Shown here piece after piece: positions 1 to 15,032 of a DNA stretch of 64,000 bases. The stretch spans positions 10,822,649 through 10,886,648 of the forward strand of contig NW_025062477.1 in assembly GCF_000002995.4 (NCBI RefSeq). The letters run 5' to 3'. A model generated the notes under the pieces. The model was not told the DNA's origin. It searched no databases and worked only from the letters and a program-made list of their open reading frames with translations. Numbering within the stretch: position 1 is the stretch's first letter; the number at the start of each line of letters is the position of its first letter. A program made the position numbers and the translations under genes. Source of the DNA: Brugia malayi. Lineage: Eukaryota > Nematoda > Chromadorea > Rhabditida > Onchocercidae.

Positions 1-299
1 AGTTAATAATTCAAAATAATTTAATAATTTAACAATTTAATAATTAAAAAAAAAAACTTTTCTATGGTTTTAATTTTAAAAGAATTCATTTAATTCTATC
101 AATGAATTAATTCTATTAAATGCATTTAATTCTATTAATAAATAGTTTGATGAAAAGTTTTCTAAAATTTTTTTTTTAAATATAAGTAGATAGGAAGAAT
201 CATTATATTACTATATAATATACTAATTCAGATATTTCTCTTATTTTTTTTATACAAGTAAAATATATAAAAAATGAACAAAAAAAAGTGGAAAATTTT

Positions 300-810
300 G
301 GTATAATTGATAAGTTTTGGTGATATACTGATAAGTTTTAATGGTGTATTAGTGATAAGTTTTGGTGATATATTAATGATGTATTTTAATGGTATATTAA
401 CGATAGAGATTTGGTGATATACTGATGAGTATTAAGGTTATATTATTGATAAGATTTAATGATATGTTAATGATAAGTTTTGGTGATATATTAATGATGT
501 ATTTTAATGGTATATTAACGATAGAGATTTGGTGATATACTGATGAGTATTAAGGTTATATTATTGATAAGATTTAATGATATGTTAATGATAAGTTTTG
601 GTGATATATTAATGATGTATTTTAATGGTATATTAACGATAGAGATTTGGTGATATACTGATGAGTATTAAGGTTATATTATTGATAAGATTTAATGATA
701 TGTTAATGATAAGTTTTGGTGATATATTAATGATATGATCTATTAATGATAAGTTTTAGTGATATATTAACGGTAAGATTCGATGATATATTAATGATAA
801 GTTTTAATCT
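300..810. repeat. 118-bp tandem repeat, about 3 full copies
   Basis: The motif TGGTGATATATTAATGATG recurs at 363, 481 and 599, giving an exact 118-bp period. The copies from about 340 to 720 look identical by eye. Shorter degenerate versions of a GATAAGTTTTGGTGATATA-like sub-motif extend to about 295 and 810, so the unit itself grew from a shorter AT-rich repeat. It lies just upstream of a FERM-gene exon, probably inside an intron of that gene. Confidence 0.9.
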
Positions 811-884
811 TTAAATGTTTCTTTTTTTTTTCATATTTTTTTTTTTTCTAAATGACTTTTTTTAAATGATATATTAATTTATAG

Positions 885-2687
<1,803 letters not shown>

Positions 2688-5600
2688 AGAATGCAATCGT
2701 AAATTTATAAAAACTATTCCAATATTAAATCTCATTTTTTTTTTTTCTTAAAAAAAAGCACTATTGTTAGGAGTATAAATTTATGCTAAAAAAGTTTGTT
2801 TTCATTTTTTTTTTTTTGTTTTGTTTTTTACTTTAAATGAATAAAAAATATTTACTTTTAATATTTTGCAACAATAACGATTGTTTGTTTTCATTGCTTT
2901 TATAAATAATTCAGTGTATTATAATGTTAACAAATGTTTATTATTAATATTTTACAATGAACAATTTCACAATTAAGAATCAAATAATAATTTGTTTAAA
3001 TTTTGAATTTAAATTATATTCATTTCTTTGTTGCCATTTTTAAACAAAAAATATTTTTGCTCCATTATTATTATTTTTATTATTATGAATGGTGAATTGA
3101 TATGTCCTTTAATTCATTATTGTATTTAGAAATTGTAAGAAATTTAAAGAAAAAATATATATTAAAAAGTTTTAAAAAAAAGAGACGGACAAGGAGGAGA
3201 AAAAAATTTCTACCAAAATTTCAAAATTTTATACATCAATATTTGCATTAAATAAAAACAAAACTTATGAGCAAATGAATCATAAAATTTTGTGAGTAAA
3301 TGACTTTTATATAAATGAATAATTTTTAATAAAATTAATTAATTAATTACTCAGCAAGAAATTCCTAAATTTCCTCCAAACTTAATTTATCAGCACTTGA
3401 AAATAGGATAAATTATAGTATTTGTTTTAATCATCCTTTTTGTTTTTTATGGAATAAATTATTAACTTTTAGATATATTCCTTTTTTTATCAACATTATC
3501 ATCTGTAATCTGAAATTTTTTCTTCAAAATTTGATAGGAATTATTCAGATATTGAACAGTTATCCAGAAAAGACAGTAATACCTGCTGAACAAATATAAA
3601 CCTGATATGATATGATATGATATGATATGATATGATATGATATAAACACAAAGAAAATGAAATGCAATTGAAGGGAAATATTTAAATCCAGAATACATTA
3701 AGTTTATTGTATCCTTTTAACTTAAATTTAAACTATGTTACTTTATATCTAAATGTCAACAAAATATGACCCATTTGACCTTTTGAAATTGTCAAAGTAA
3801 TGTTATTATTCATTTTCTTCCTTTTTTTAAAGTCTATATATTTTTAGTAGGACGAACGTTTCCAATTATTCTTATTAATTAATTTAAAAAAAAAAAGAAA
3901 AAAATCAATATGTTAGAAAGTATTGTATAAAAATATTTGTAAACCTTTTTTGTGAAGTAAACAAATTTAATATTTATTTCAAAAAAGATAATCCTTAATG
4001 CATCATTAAATTACCGAAATTGCATGAATGAATAATTTCATTTTTATGTGAGAAATAAATTAAAAATAATTAATTATAATCGTTTTGTCTGCTATTATGG
4101 TACATTTCGTAAAAGTAAACCATAAAAGTAACCAATTTAATTGTGAAATATTAATTAGCCTATTTCACGTAACAATTATTGCTGTTACGTCGTTGTTACG
4201 TGAATTAATTGACGTCGTTGTTAATAGGAAAATGTATACTCGCAGCAGAAAGCATTAGATACGCCATGCAGCATATATAGCAATTCTTAATTCACATTTT
4301 TGCGTGAATTATGAACGAGTATTTTTACTCGTTCACGTACGATAACCACGTACACGTGCTTACTCGTACCATGCAAATATCTATGATAGATTCTACAAAA
4401 ATATGCATATGCAAATATATTCTCGATATTTGACATTAAATGAAGTGACATTCTGATGATTTGTAGTGCAATCTGTAGTCGTTCAAAATAAAGTAACTAT
4501 ACGTCACGTCTATGCTATAATTTGAGACACGTAACTTACATTGAAAGTAAAAAATTACTCTATTCCACGTGTGAATATGAACATCAACTTTATTAATCAA
4601 AAATAAGCAAATGCAATTAATTATTAACAAATTTTAATTAATACTGATAAGAAACATTAACGTATGCATTTGAATATTAGTGTGACAAATTTGAATATCA
4701 ATGTGACAATTTCATACAACGAGAGAAAAAAAAAGCGAGTGATTAAAGATAAACAAATGAATAATCTAAACAAATATCATTTTAATGAATTATTGAAAAT
4801 TAATAACTTAAAAAAAAAAAAGAAAGGAATTGTTGTAGTACTGACCATTTAAATTATAATACTGACCATTACGAGTACAATGAATCTATCTTACCGCCAT
4901 AGAACGCGCGCAATCGTCATTCTGAAAATATTTTAGTCAATTTTTTCTCTTCTTCACTTTTACTCTTTATGCTTTCTGATTTATTCTTGTAAAGAAATAA
5001 AATTGATAGATAGAATGAATTTATCTTTCATTTCAGGAAAGTATGATTATCAATGAGTATGAAATTAGGTTGAATTCTTGAGAAGTGGAAATATTGAAAA
5101 AAAAAAAAGTGAATATGACAAATGGTTAGTTAATATTACTTTTATATTAGTTTAATTTTTTATCATTTATTATTCAAATTTAGCTAAATAATTATATATT
5201 TAAAAAAGAAAAAGAAAAGAAATAAAATAATTTAGTAAATGAATGAAAAAAAAGAAAATAAAAACTTTTTTTAAATATTTCCAGTTCTCGATTAAGTAAT
5301 TTGAAAGAATGAGTAAATAAGAATTCGATGTGATATAAATAACATATAAAATTATTAAGAACATTATGTCTACCACATATTTTTGGTCATTTATTGATAT
5401 ATTTTTGTTATTTGATGACACATTTTCCTTTTTTCTTTTTTAGATATTTTTGGTTATTTAAAAAAGAAACAAAGTTAATTTAGTCATTTGATTAATTTGT
5501 TTTGGTAAATTATTCAACAAATAATAAACATTTCTTATCATTGCTTTTGCAATTGTTTTATCACATTTAACTAATCAAAAAAGAAAAGAAGAAAAAATGT

Positions 5601-8104
5601 ATTAAATGATTGTTCAGTAGTTATATCTTTTTTTTTTTATTCTTTATGCAGCATATAAAATAAAAGCTTGAAATTTAGAAAATTTTTTTTTTCTTTTTAA
5701 TATCTCGAGAAAATTTTTTTTTTAATATCTCGAGAACAAAATGCATTTAATTTCTAAAAACTCTTAATAATAGCTACGGATTTCCTCGCTTTTTCTCCTT
5801 TTTTTTTTTTTTTTTTTTTGCTTTTTTTTTGAGTTAGGATAGAGAATAATTATATAAATGAAAAACAATCAAATATGTATTAAAATGACAAAAAAAAAAA
5901 ATCTGTAAAATTTCCTAATGATTAATTATCTCTATAAAAATGTAAATGAAGATTAGTAATATTGCCTAACTTATTAATTTTTAATTTTATATTTCTTACT
6001 TACACTGACCAATTTTTTTTGTTTACCCATTTAATCTGATCCTTTTTGCAAAGCTATCATTTTGTACTCAATCAGATTAAATCATATAACCTTTGATCTT
6101 TCTATATCAAATTTAGTTTATGTTATAAAATTCTTTTGGTAAATTATATTTAAAAAGGAGGTAGAAATTATCAATATTATCTTTATTTCAATAAAAATTT
6201 ATTTGATTTCTTTTTTTTTTTTTTTTTGCAATGAAGAAATTGCTACATTTATTATCCATCCAATATAAGTAAACAATTAGCTTTCAATTTCCTATTCACA
6301 TTCAGTCATCAATGATTTGAATTATTTTAAAACTTTCTCGTCAACAAACATGATCTCAGTTTTATTACGTCTCAAAAATAACAATGTAAATGTGCAAAGT
6401 ATACATTTACGTAAAATACATATTTACGTGTAGTAAACTTATCCTACGTTAAAAGATAAAATAAAGAATGCTATAAGCTAAAAGAAACTTCAACAAGAAA
6501 TGAAGAATAATTCAAATCTGTCATCGAGAATGTCACACATTTTTAATAACGTCAAATTTTAACAAATAAAAGTATAAATGAAAAAGTATCGATGAAACTT
6601 TCGAAAATAATAAATTGTACATTAAACTCTTTGTTCTTCCAACCATGTTTATTATATATACTGTAAATTCCTCATATACTGTCCCCAATAATATTTATAC
6701 CTCTTTGTTCCAATCAATCATTTGTTTCTACCGTAAACACATTCTCTCTTTCTTTGTTTAAATTTTATGATTGTGATTAATTATTCTTAAATGCTAACAA
6801 TTTGTTGATTAACTGCTAGTATTTATTCTTATATGCTAATACTGAAACAAATAACTTTGCATAGAAAATATACATAATTGTGAACTGTAGAAAATTTTAA
6901 AAAATGAAGCAAAAATTCTAAAATATTTAGTCTATTCGTAGAACCAGAATATTTTTATTAAATAATCATAGTATTTTGCATTCCAGAAATAACACATAGT
7001 AACGATGTAAATATATGATTTGAAAATTTGTATCACAAAAATTGTTTTATTTAGTCAAATGTATTTATCACATAGAAATATTTCGATGTTTATTGTAATG
7101 AATCATTTTTTTTTTATTTCCGTTAAATCAGGTCTATCTTCATTGATTTAAAATATTTCGAATTAAATTATATATGTAAACACTTATAGTTTAATAACTT
7201 ATTTTATATTCAATGATTAAATTTAAGCCTTTTTTTTTTTTTTAATTATAAGTATTTTCTTCGCCTTTTACATGGCTTATCTTTATTGTCAATAATATTT
7301 TATTAAAATATGCTTGTTATAAATCACTTTCAATACATGCATGAGAAGTTAGAATTATTCATTAAGTCACTTTTGGACTTCTGGGACTTTTTTGACTTCA
7401 CGATTTATGATTTATTCACAATGCTTCATTTTTCATAAGTAGTCCCCTTTGGATTTATTGGCGTATTCAATTTTAAAAATTTGTTAATCGATAAAATAAT
7501 TGGATTTTAGCATTGAACTCAAAAGTTACTTTCCATTTTTTGAAGTGAATTTTGATTGAATTAAATGATTAAATTTATATGAAAAATATTTTGTTAAACT
7601 TATGACTAATTAATTCATAAATATTTTGCTAATTAAGTTGTAAGTTTCATCTGAGTATGCGTATGCACAAGAAGAATTTAGTTCGTTAACATTTCTCGTT
7701 TGCATTTACTTAACCATCAATAATTGTAAATAATTTCATATTATCAAATAAATTTAAAATCATTTATTAATCTCTCACATAATTCTAATTATTTATCAAT
7801 ATTAATCATTAAACATAATTATTAAAAGTAATTATTGTTAATTTACTTTTCAATCAGTTGCTCATTTTTCATCAAATTTTGTTAAGTATAAAAAAGTTAA
7901 TGAAATTTTTATTGATAATGGAAATATTTGTAATTTGAATTTCATTTCTAAACATTTATTTCTGCGAATATAAAAATACAAAATATTACATTAATCAAAT
8001 CAGAGTATTGCTTTATTTAAAAAAGAAGAAACATCCTGATATCATATCAATTAATCAATTAATGTTTTTATTTCATTTCATTTGAAATGGACAATTTTAT
8101 TTAG
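2688..8104. other. 5.4-kb gene-poor AT-rich stretch
   Basis: I found no exon with coding-like composition, no recognisable protein motif and no RNA gene here. It holds poly-A/poly-T runs, the pentanucleotide repeat at 3603-3653 and a small patch richer in ACGT-type motifs at about 4160-4370. The two flanking genes converge on it: the FERM gene ends at its left, and the minus-strand MSP-domain gene ends at its right. Confidence 0.6.
3603..3653. repeat. (TGATA)n pentanucleotide microsatellite
   Basis: About ten perfect TGATA units in a row in the intergenic stretch after the FERM gene. Confidence 0.95.
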
Positions 8105-9393
8105 TTATCTGTTTTTTCGGATAACTAATATTGCTGAACAAATGAAAGCGAATATAAATCCATAAAAAAAGCTACGCATTGTAGCAGCTTCTTGCCAAAA
8201 ATAATGATTAGAATTTGTACATTGACAATGATAGTCATTTTTCGAATCTGTTACAATTTCAGCATCAATATCTTTTGGCACTAATTGCTTCCTAAAATTG
8301 AAATTAACTAATTATTTCACTTTAACTATTTATAGATGAAATAAGCATTAAAAAAAAAAAAAAAAAAAGAAAATAGTGTTTAAAAAAATATTAATATCGC
8401 TTAGATAAATTATAGTACTGCTAACTTATAATATACTGGTGAATTTGACTCTGAATCATTTGAAGTTCGAGAATGATCAAGAAGAGCAGTATGTCGTCGA
8501 ATTCGTTTAGCATATTCAGTCGATAATGAAACTTTCATGTCATTATCAATGCGATGCTGCTGTTTACGATGCGGTGATTCCATTTCTGGCTCCAAACATA
8601 CAAATTGAGCTTCTTGAAGTAGATGAGCTATAAATTGAATTTTATTTATAAAGAAATTCAGAAGAGAAAAGAAAAGAAAAAAGATAAAATGAAAATTAGA
8701 TCAATGACAAATAATCCTATTATCTAAATATATATAATTGAAATATATTTCTAACAACTTTTTTTTTTTCATATAAAAAATATTAATCGAAAAATTAACA
8801 ATGATGTACATTCCGGCAAGCTAACCGTTATTTTCTGGTTGATTCTGCTCCCAGTACTGTATAGCTGATAATCCGAAACTTTCAGTGGGATTTAATGCTA
8901 AGACTTTATATGTGAAATCATGTTCCTGAATGATGAAAATTTTAGAATACAAAATAGCTCTGCTTTTTTTTTTTTCGATTTGATAAATTTTATTACATAA
9001 TTTTCTGTTGATTAAATTAAATGTTATTATATATTTACTTTTAGAAAACGAAATAAAATAAATTTTCATTAAATTAGCGAATGTATAAAAATGTTTCAGA
9101 CAAACAAAGGGAAGAACCTTTTTTGGTTTTGGTGTATCATTTATTGAAATACCAATAAGACGGCAACCATTTGGTGCCAAATAATCAATTTCTGGTTGAA
9201 TCAAATAGTTGATATCTGTGGAATTTGGAACAATTTTAAAAATAAGTTTGTGAGGTGATGTATTGACGAGGATTAAATTTGCTGTTTGTTTGTTCAAATT
9301 TTCTTTTAGCGGACGTGGCGTAAACGTAGGAAATGGCGGTTCTAGTACGACTGGCATATCGGTAATTTTTGGCCTTGAACCATCAGCCGGCAT
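8105..9393 (-). CDS. Tail-anchored MSP-domain (VAP/MOSPD-like) protein, 254 aa
   Basis: Four minus-strand exons join in phase: 9393-9118, 8925-8826, 8627-8426 and 8291-8105, giving 255 codons including TAA. Residues about 10-118 form an MSP (major sperm protein) beta-sandwich: LEPPFPTFTPRP, then NLILVNTSPHKLIFKI, then the QPEIDYLAPNGCRLIGISI strand. A polar, charged linker follows, and the chain ends in a hydrophobic segment (about 234-250, FFYGFIFAFICSAILVI) and the basic tail RKNR. That layout is typical of VAP/MOSPD proteins, which sit in the ER membrane by a C-terminal anchor and use the MSP domain to hold partners at membrane contact sites. It differs from the short, cytosolic sperm MSPs. 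The start is the first ATG before the domain. The gene follows rpl-24 on the same strand after 363 bp, so cotranscription is possible. A 5' exon could have been missed. Confidence 0.75.
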
Positions 9394-9756
9394 TTTGATG
9401 GATACCAAAACGGCAAGATAAACAGCATAAGAATGACATGGATTAAGTAAACAGCTTCCTTTTATAATTCCTTGCAAATGAAAATAAAAATGCAAATTTG
9501 GATTTTGTTAAAAATTGTCCTTAAGATAATTTTACGTAAGGTTGTACTCTATGATGTGATGAACAGGCATTTGTTGCTACTGATAAAGAAGATATACGAA
9601 TTCTGTAAAACAATTTGTGAAATAGAATTAAACCACAATACACGCATAGACTAATTAAATGAGGATTCTTTCATATTACTGTAAGAATGCTGTCAAACAA
9701 TAACAAAATTATTTTTATACGATTAAATAACAAAAAGCGATTGAAAGGATTCGAAA

Positions 9757-11393
9757 TCAGCGTTTGCCACCAACTCGTGGTTGCTGGGTTTTCGTCGGTT
9801 TTGGTATCTTCATCTTCTGTGGAGCAGCCTTCTTCTCCTAAAATTCAGCTTTGGTGTATAAAGCGATCTTTTTTTGGAAACAAATAAATTTCAACTGTTT
9901 CCGTAAAAACATTACTATTGAACATGTAGCCTAGTGATGAATGATATTTCCACTCTTAGTCAATAAAATCTTCAAAAATGATATTTAGGAATGTAAAAGC
10001 ATTTATATGCCTCTACCTTCAATGCCTTATTTGCTGCTTTCTTCTCGCTCTTTGAAGCTCGCGCAGCTTCTTTCGCAGCTTTTATTGCTTGTTCACGTTG
10101 TTCACGTCGAAATTCTGGTTTCTGATTTCGTTTTGCAAGTATAGCTTCCAGTGAAACATTGCCAACTGCTCGAGACGCAATTTGTATAACGCGTCGTGTA
10201 CGTTTCTTTTGTGCATTTTCTTCACCATGAACACCCTTCAAACAACATTGTTCATAAAATCCAACGCCAGTATTAATCTAACATCTCTCGATGTTCCAAT
10301 CTAAACACTTACTGGATGGGACAATACGGAAGAAAAGTTTTAGCCAAGTCCAAGGAAAACACTAATCAGTAAAATCAATACGAATCAAAAATTAGCATAG
10401 TGGCTTAATATAGCACCAGCATGTTAAAATTTCAGTTACATCAGCAGCATCTTACCAGAAAATTTTGAGTAATCTTTGATATGCAAATTGCAAAAAACAA
10501 TTTGACCCGAAAAACTAAGCAACTTTAGCTAATGCTGCAATCACCTAATATATTCTTTCATATATCTTATTAATTCAATTATATAACAAACCTTTTTGTG
10601 TTTACGGCGATACAACACTGTCCACGGTATGTCACGAGGATTTCGCTTCAATTTGTACGATCGTAGGCACTTTTTATTCAAAAATATTTGCACCTGCAAC
10701 AGCAAAAAACACAACTGAAATAATTAAATATAATCAATGAAGACATAACACCTCATATTGCTTTATGAACTACAAGATTCAAGAGTAAGAAAGGATGACA
10801 GAATGAATAGAAAATGTTGAGACTTTCTACAAAAAAAAAAAAAAAACTGTGAAAATATTATCGTTGTTTATTCTAAATAATCCAATTCCTTCCTTTGCTT
10901 ACTACTTCCGCCAAATCTTCCTCACTGCAGTTAATGATATTCACAACCGACTTATCGCAATCATTTATCATATGCTTACATATTGCTGATTCAACTCCCT
11001 CGCATATCACATTTTTATTTTCATGATATTATGTTTCTTCAGCTTATATAATATTTTCAAAAATAAGAACAAAAAAAAACCAATAATATCGAAACATTTA
11101 TAAAAACCAAATAATAAATAAACTGATACCTAATTCCAGACGAACTAATTTCAAGCACAATTTACATATATTATCGATAGAATGATGCATACAAATAATG
11201 CAAGAAATGGGGAAAATACCAATAGCCCGAAGAAAATGACAACAAGCTACTGAAGTACAAATTGCTGATATCTTCCTATCATTCATTTACAGAATCCAAA
11301 TACACTACTTACCTTTCCATCAGCACGAACCATCCTTTTCCCATGTCCTGGATAAATCTTATATCCTGAATATACACAAGTTTCCAACTTCAT
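9757..11393 (-). CDS. rpl-24: 60S ribosomal protein L24 (eL24), 160 aa
   Basis: Four minus-strand exons join with no frame break: 11393-11313, 10693-10592, 10235-10017 and 9837-9757 (27+34+73+26 residues, stop TGA). The N-terminal L24e domain is complete: METHIONINE-initiated [19 protein letters not shown], then the [18 protein letters not shown] strand, then [18 protein letters not shown] long basic alpha-helical arm follows ([19 protein letters not shown]), and the protein ends in RVGGKR as eukaryotic L24 does. Length is close to the usual ~157 residues of animal L24. It is a structural protein of the large subunit near the inter-subunit bridge. The alanine/lysine-rich arm and the short final exon are normal for the family. 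Nothing in the sequence suggests damage. Its 3' end lies 363 bp upstream of the MSP-domain gene start. Confidence 0.96.
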
Positions 11394-12556
11394 TTTCCAA
11401 TTTTTCCTAAAAATTCAAAACATAGAAGACTGATGAAATTTAGGATAGAACGGTTATAGATTATTATCAAAAATAATATTTACGCGCAGTAATATTACAC
11501 ATGAAGCATATCAAAATCACAAAGTATATGAAATCTTCAATGCAAATTGCTTATCGTTAATATTAATAATCACAACAGAAATTATCAAAATCTGATGTAA
11601 AAAAATTCAAGATGCAGGACAAATTATGAACAAGTTTTAAAAAAAAGTTAAGATACATGAAATAAGCAAGTGCGTAAAAAAATATTATATCAAAATAGTT
11701 AAAACAAGCAACAATGCTTCTTTTGGAATGAGCAACCGAAATAAATAGGTAGCCTCAAGAGAATCGAATGATTCCTTAATATATACTCATCGCTTCCACT
11801 TACTATAACAAAATTACGTTTGTTAACAAACTGAACAAGAAGACAAAGGATTATAGTAGAATTATATATTTATGTGTATACATATATAAATTTGGAAAAA
11901 CATGACGATCCTTAATTCGGGAAACCGGTACCAATAAGAAAACCAAAGAACCACAAAGCAACCACACGCAACATCAGTAAACTAAACCTACTCAATACAC
12001 AAACTACTATATATTAAACTTCATTTTATGACCTCTGTTGTGTATTGCAACCATATTTCCATTTCCAAAAGTAATTAAAATTTTATTTCCACTAAAAAAC
12101 ATATTGTTGCAATTTAATAAGTAGTTGCAGGTGTCAAATAGAACGGATAAACGTGGAACTATTTATAACAATGAAATTTCAGCAGAAGAAAGTGCTATGA
12201 CTTACAGAAAATTAATTCTTAACTAATAAAACTTTATAAAATAGAAATTTTTCGAACATAAATAAATTATTTTTCATTAGAATTTATTTAAAAATTTTAT
12301 TTATTTATTGTGTAAATCGTTTTCTTTTCACTATTTTATCGTATTGATTATTTATACAATCTTATGAAATAGTATTTGTAGAATAGCATGCAATGATGAT
12401 TAAAATAAAAAAAAAGAAATTTTGAGACAAATATTCATTTAAATACACAATTTATGCAACTATTAATTGATAACAGATAAGAATTATGAATTATTTCACT
12501 TCTAATAATACTATCAAAAAAAAAAACTATCGACAGCAAAATTTCACATTATTCTC
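11394..12556. other. Intergenic region between rpl-24 and protease 1
   Basis: No exon or RNA gene was seen. It must hold the rpl-24 promoter (right of 11393) and the 3' flank of protease 1. The 3' flank near 12420-12556 is recognisably homologous to the flanks of the other active-type protease copies (36139-36270 and 49953-50035). Confidence 0.6.
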
Positions 12557-15032
12557 TCATTTGAAGATTGGTACGTTCGAAAAACGACCAATACCGCACA
12601 TAAATACCCCAGCGCGAATACGACCGTATCCTTTTTGACCCCATGTAGGGCCCCAACTATAAAATTAGTAATAATAGTTAGCAAATAAATTAAATTAAAT
12701 TAAATATAGCTTTTGATACAACAAAAAGTTATTTGAATTTATCTGTCTTGAGTAATTAAGACACATAATAGTATGAATTCTTCTTTTATTATCGTCATTC
12801 CCATTTATCTTCCTAATTTCCATTTTTACCTTTTTTTTTTTAAAAACCTTTTGCTTTTATATTAATCAAAATTTTCATTATTATTTATATGTGTTTTTGA
12901 CACACGATAAGATCATTATTATTTTTCATTATTGGAATATATTCAAAGAAAAGAAAAAAGAAAACAAAATCCTCAGTCCTAAAAATTTTGCTAAAATTTG
13001 TCATACCTATTTCTGATGATAAAATATTCCGTATTATTTTCGACACCATAACCAACTGCTACTACAGCATGATTTACTTTTTTTGCATCAGTTGGACATT
13101 TTGGATCATTATAAATACCGGAAAATTTTTTAATATTAAAATTATCAAATTGATTCAAATTATCACTTTCAAAATTTCTTACCATTTTTTTTTTTTTTTT
13201 CATCTTTCCTATAAATTACTTACCACTTCGATAAGCGACAAAACTTGGTGATGACGAATACAATGATACACTAATTGGTCCATACAATGCCAATACCCTC
13301 TTGAGAATTTCTTCTTTGTTAGGCGGCAAATAAACGGCATCAACTAATCCATACTTTTCTCGTCCAGTCTTCTTCTTTGGGCAAGAAGAATCATTCTCTT
13401 TATATGGATAATCTTTTTCTTTCTTTACACCATTCTTAGCAATCCAACGAAAAACCTAAAAATCATTTTTGCTATTAATTATGTCATTTTTCACTTATAT
13501 TTATAATTCATGGATAATTAATTAATTAATAATAAAATAACAAATTTTCACATACCGCAGGTCCATTTCCGCCTATTCCTTTACATTTGGACACTCCACT
13601 ACAATCCATTACATCCTGTACTGATAGTTCTATGGGAGCTTTTTTAGTCCTGAGCGCCACATACATTTCAAGCGCTCCTAATGCTGAGAAAATAAAACAC
13701 GCGCCGCAACGACCCTAAAATTTGATTAATTTCAATTTATATAATATATAAATTATTGTTTCATGGACACAACAAAGAAATGAAAAGGAATAAGAAAAAA
13801 TGAAAGAAAAAGACAATTATTTAAGTTGGAACTGTTGAAATAAAGAAAGGAAAAAAATATTCACTCACTTGACGTCGTACCGGTAGTGCAGCTATTTCTT
13901 TTGTGTAATCACGCGAAGCTGGTATTGACGTATTTCCACGGATTATTTTAGTCAAATTTCCTTCCACTTTTGCAGTCAAATCTGGATAATATCCGTGAAG
14001 TCTTTCTTTCTCTTCTTCCGTCTGAATAGAAACAAGAAATAAAAAGCAAGAAATAAATCGAAATTAGAATAGGAAAAGGTATGAAATTAAAAACGAAAGG
14101 AAAGGAAAAGAAACAATGAAATGTAATGCATAGCGGTTTTATTATTATTAATATTAATATTATTATCATTATTGTTATTATTATTGCTATTATTATTGTT
14201 ATTACTATTACTATTATTATTGTTATTATTATTATATGCTTGATCCGAATTTTCCAATTTTTTCTTCAGTTATGACCCACCCAATCGCTCATTTCGTTCA
14301 GATCTACTTTGTATGTTTCCAATCCTTTACTGTAACGCTGGTTATGTTCATCAATCATTTTCAAAGATTGTACAAATTTAAGTAATCGAATTGGTTCCGG
14401 AACAGATGGATCATGTTTTTTGCCTGTAGAAGATAATAAAATGTATGAGAAATCCTGATTGATAAAGAAGCTTCAGCTTTTTTTCAGGTTAGCTAAAATT
14501 TGAAGTTTCTTTTTAAGTTAACACTTTCATACCATTTTGTTTTTTTTGTTTTTTTTTTTTAGAATGAAAAATGAATTGAAAATGAAAGAAATGAAAAAAA
14601 AACCAATTAACTTACCCATTTTTTTCAGATATGTTTTATACTTCGAATAATGCTGCTGATACAAGGTATGAATTTTACCTGACAACTCATCATGGTCCCT
14701 GCAAATTAGTGATTTGAAATATTTTAAAAATAAGAACAAAAAAGCCAAGAAAAAAGAAATTATAAAGATTGCAGAAAGAAAACAATAGCATATGACATAA
14801 TTTTTTTTTTAATTCAGTTGGATCAGTGATGTAATCATTACGACTGTATGCTTTGCCTGTTTGCCTTTGCCTCAAATTTCATATTATATTAGCAGTTTTA
14901 GCATTTTTTTTTTTAACTTAAATTTTATTCTATTCTAAAATTAAGACGAAATAGGACTTACAGTTCATTAAGTGGATTTGCATAAGTAAGCAAGAGAAAA
15001 CTGGCTAAATGTAGAATAAAAAACGCCTTCAT
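12557..15032 (-). CDS. Cathepsin L-like cysteine protease 1 (C1A), 350 aa, active site intact
   Basis: Eight exons: 15032-14962, 14698-14616, 14423-14281, 14021-13869, 13714-13556, 13455-13224, 13118-13007, 12656-12557 (1053 nt). A signal peptide ([18 protein letters not shown]) precedes an I29-type pro-region (helical, with EHNQRY and [16 protein letters not shown]). The mature papain domain has oxyanion Gln150, Cys156 in GRCGACFIFS, His297 in VNHAVVAVGYG and Asn317 in RNSWGPTWG, so it should be a secreted or lysosomal endopeptidase. Two oddities stand out. The Trp that normally follows the catalytic Cys is Phe. The exon 6/7 join only keeps frame if the intron ends in ..TTTTCCG rather than AG. 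Every other junction is canonical. Its 5' half, including promoter and introns, closely matches proteases 2 and 4, while the mature part differs. The family is certain; substrate and subgroup are unknown. Confidence 0.88.

Noticed and set aside
9394..9495. Upstream extension of the MSP-domain protein to a start at 9495
   Set aside because: The extension has no MSP homology and no signal-like feature. The ATG at 9393 directly precedes the domain.
9472..9887. Plus-strand frames at 9472-9654 and 9687-9887
   Set aside because: The second is the antisense shadow of the last rpl-24 exon. The first is AT-rich noncoding sequence between two genes.
10236..10591. Possible snoRNA in an rpl-24 intron
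   Set aside because: Ribosomal-protein introns often host snoRNAs, and a GCTGATG with a nearby CTGA occurs on the minus strand, but box spacing and flanking stem do not fit a C/D snoRNA.
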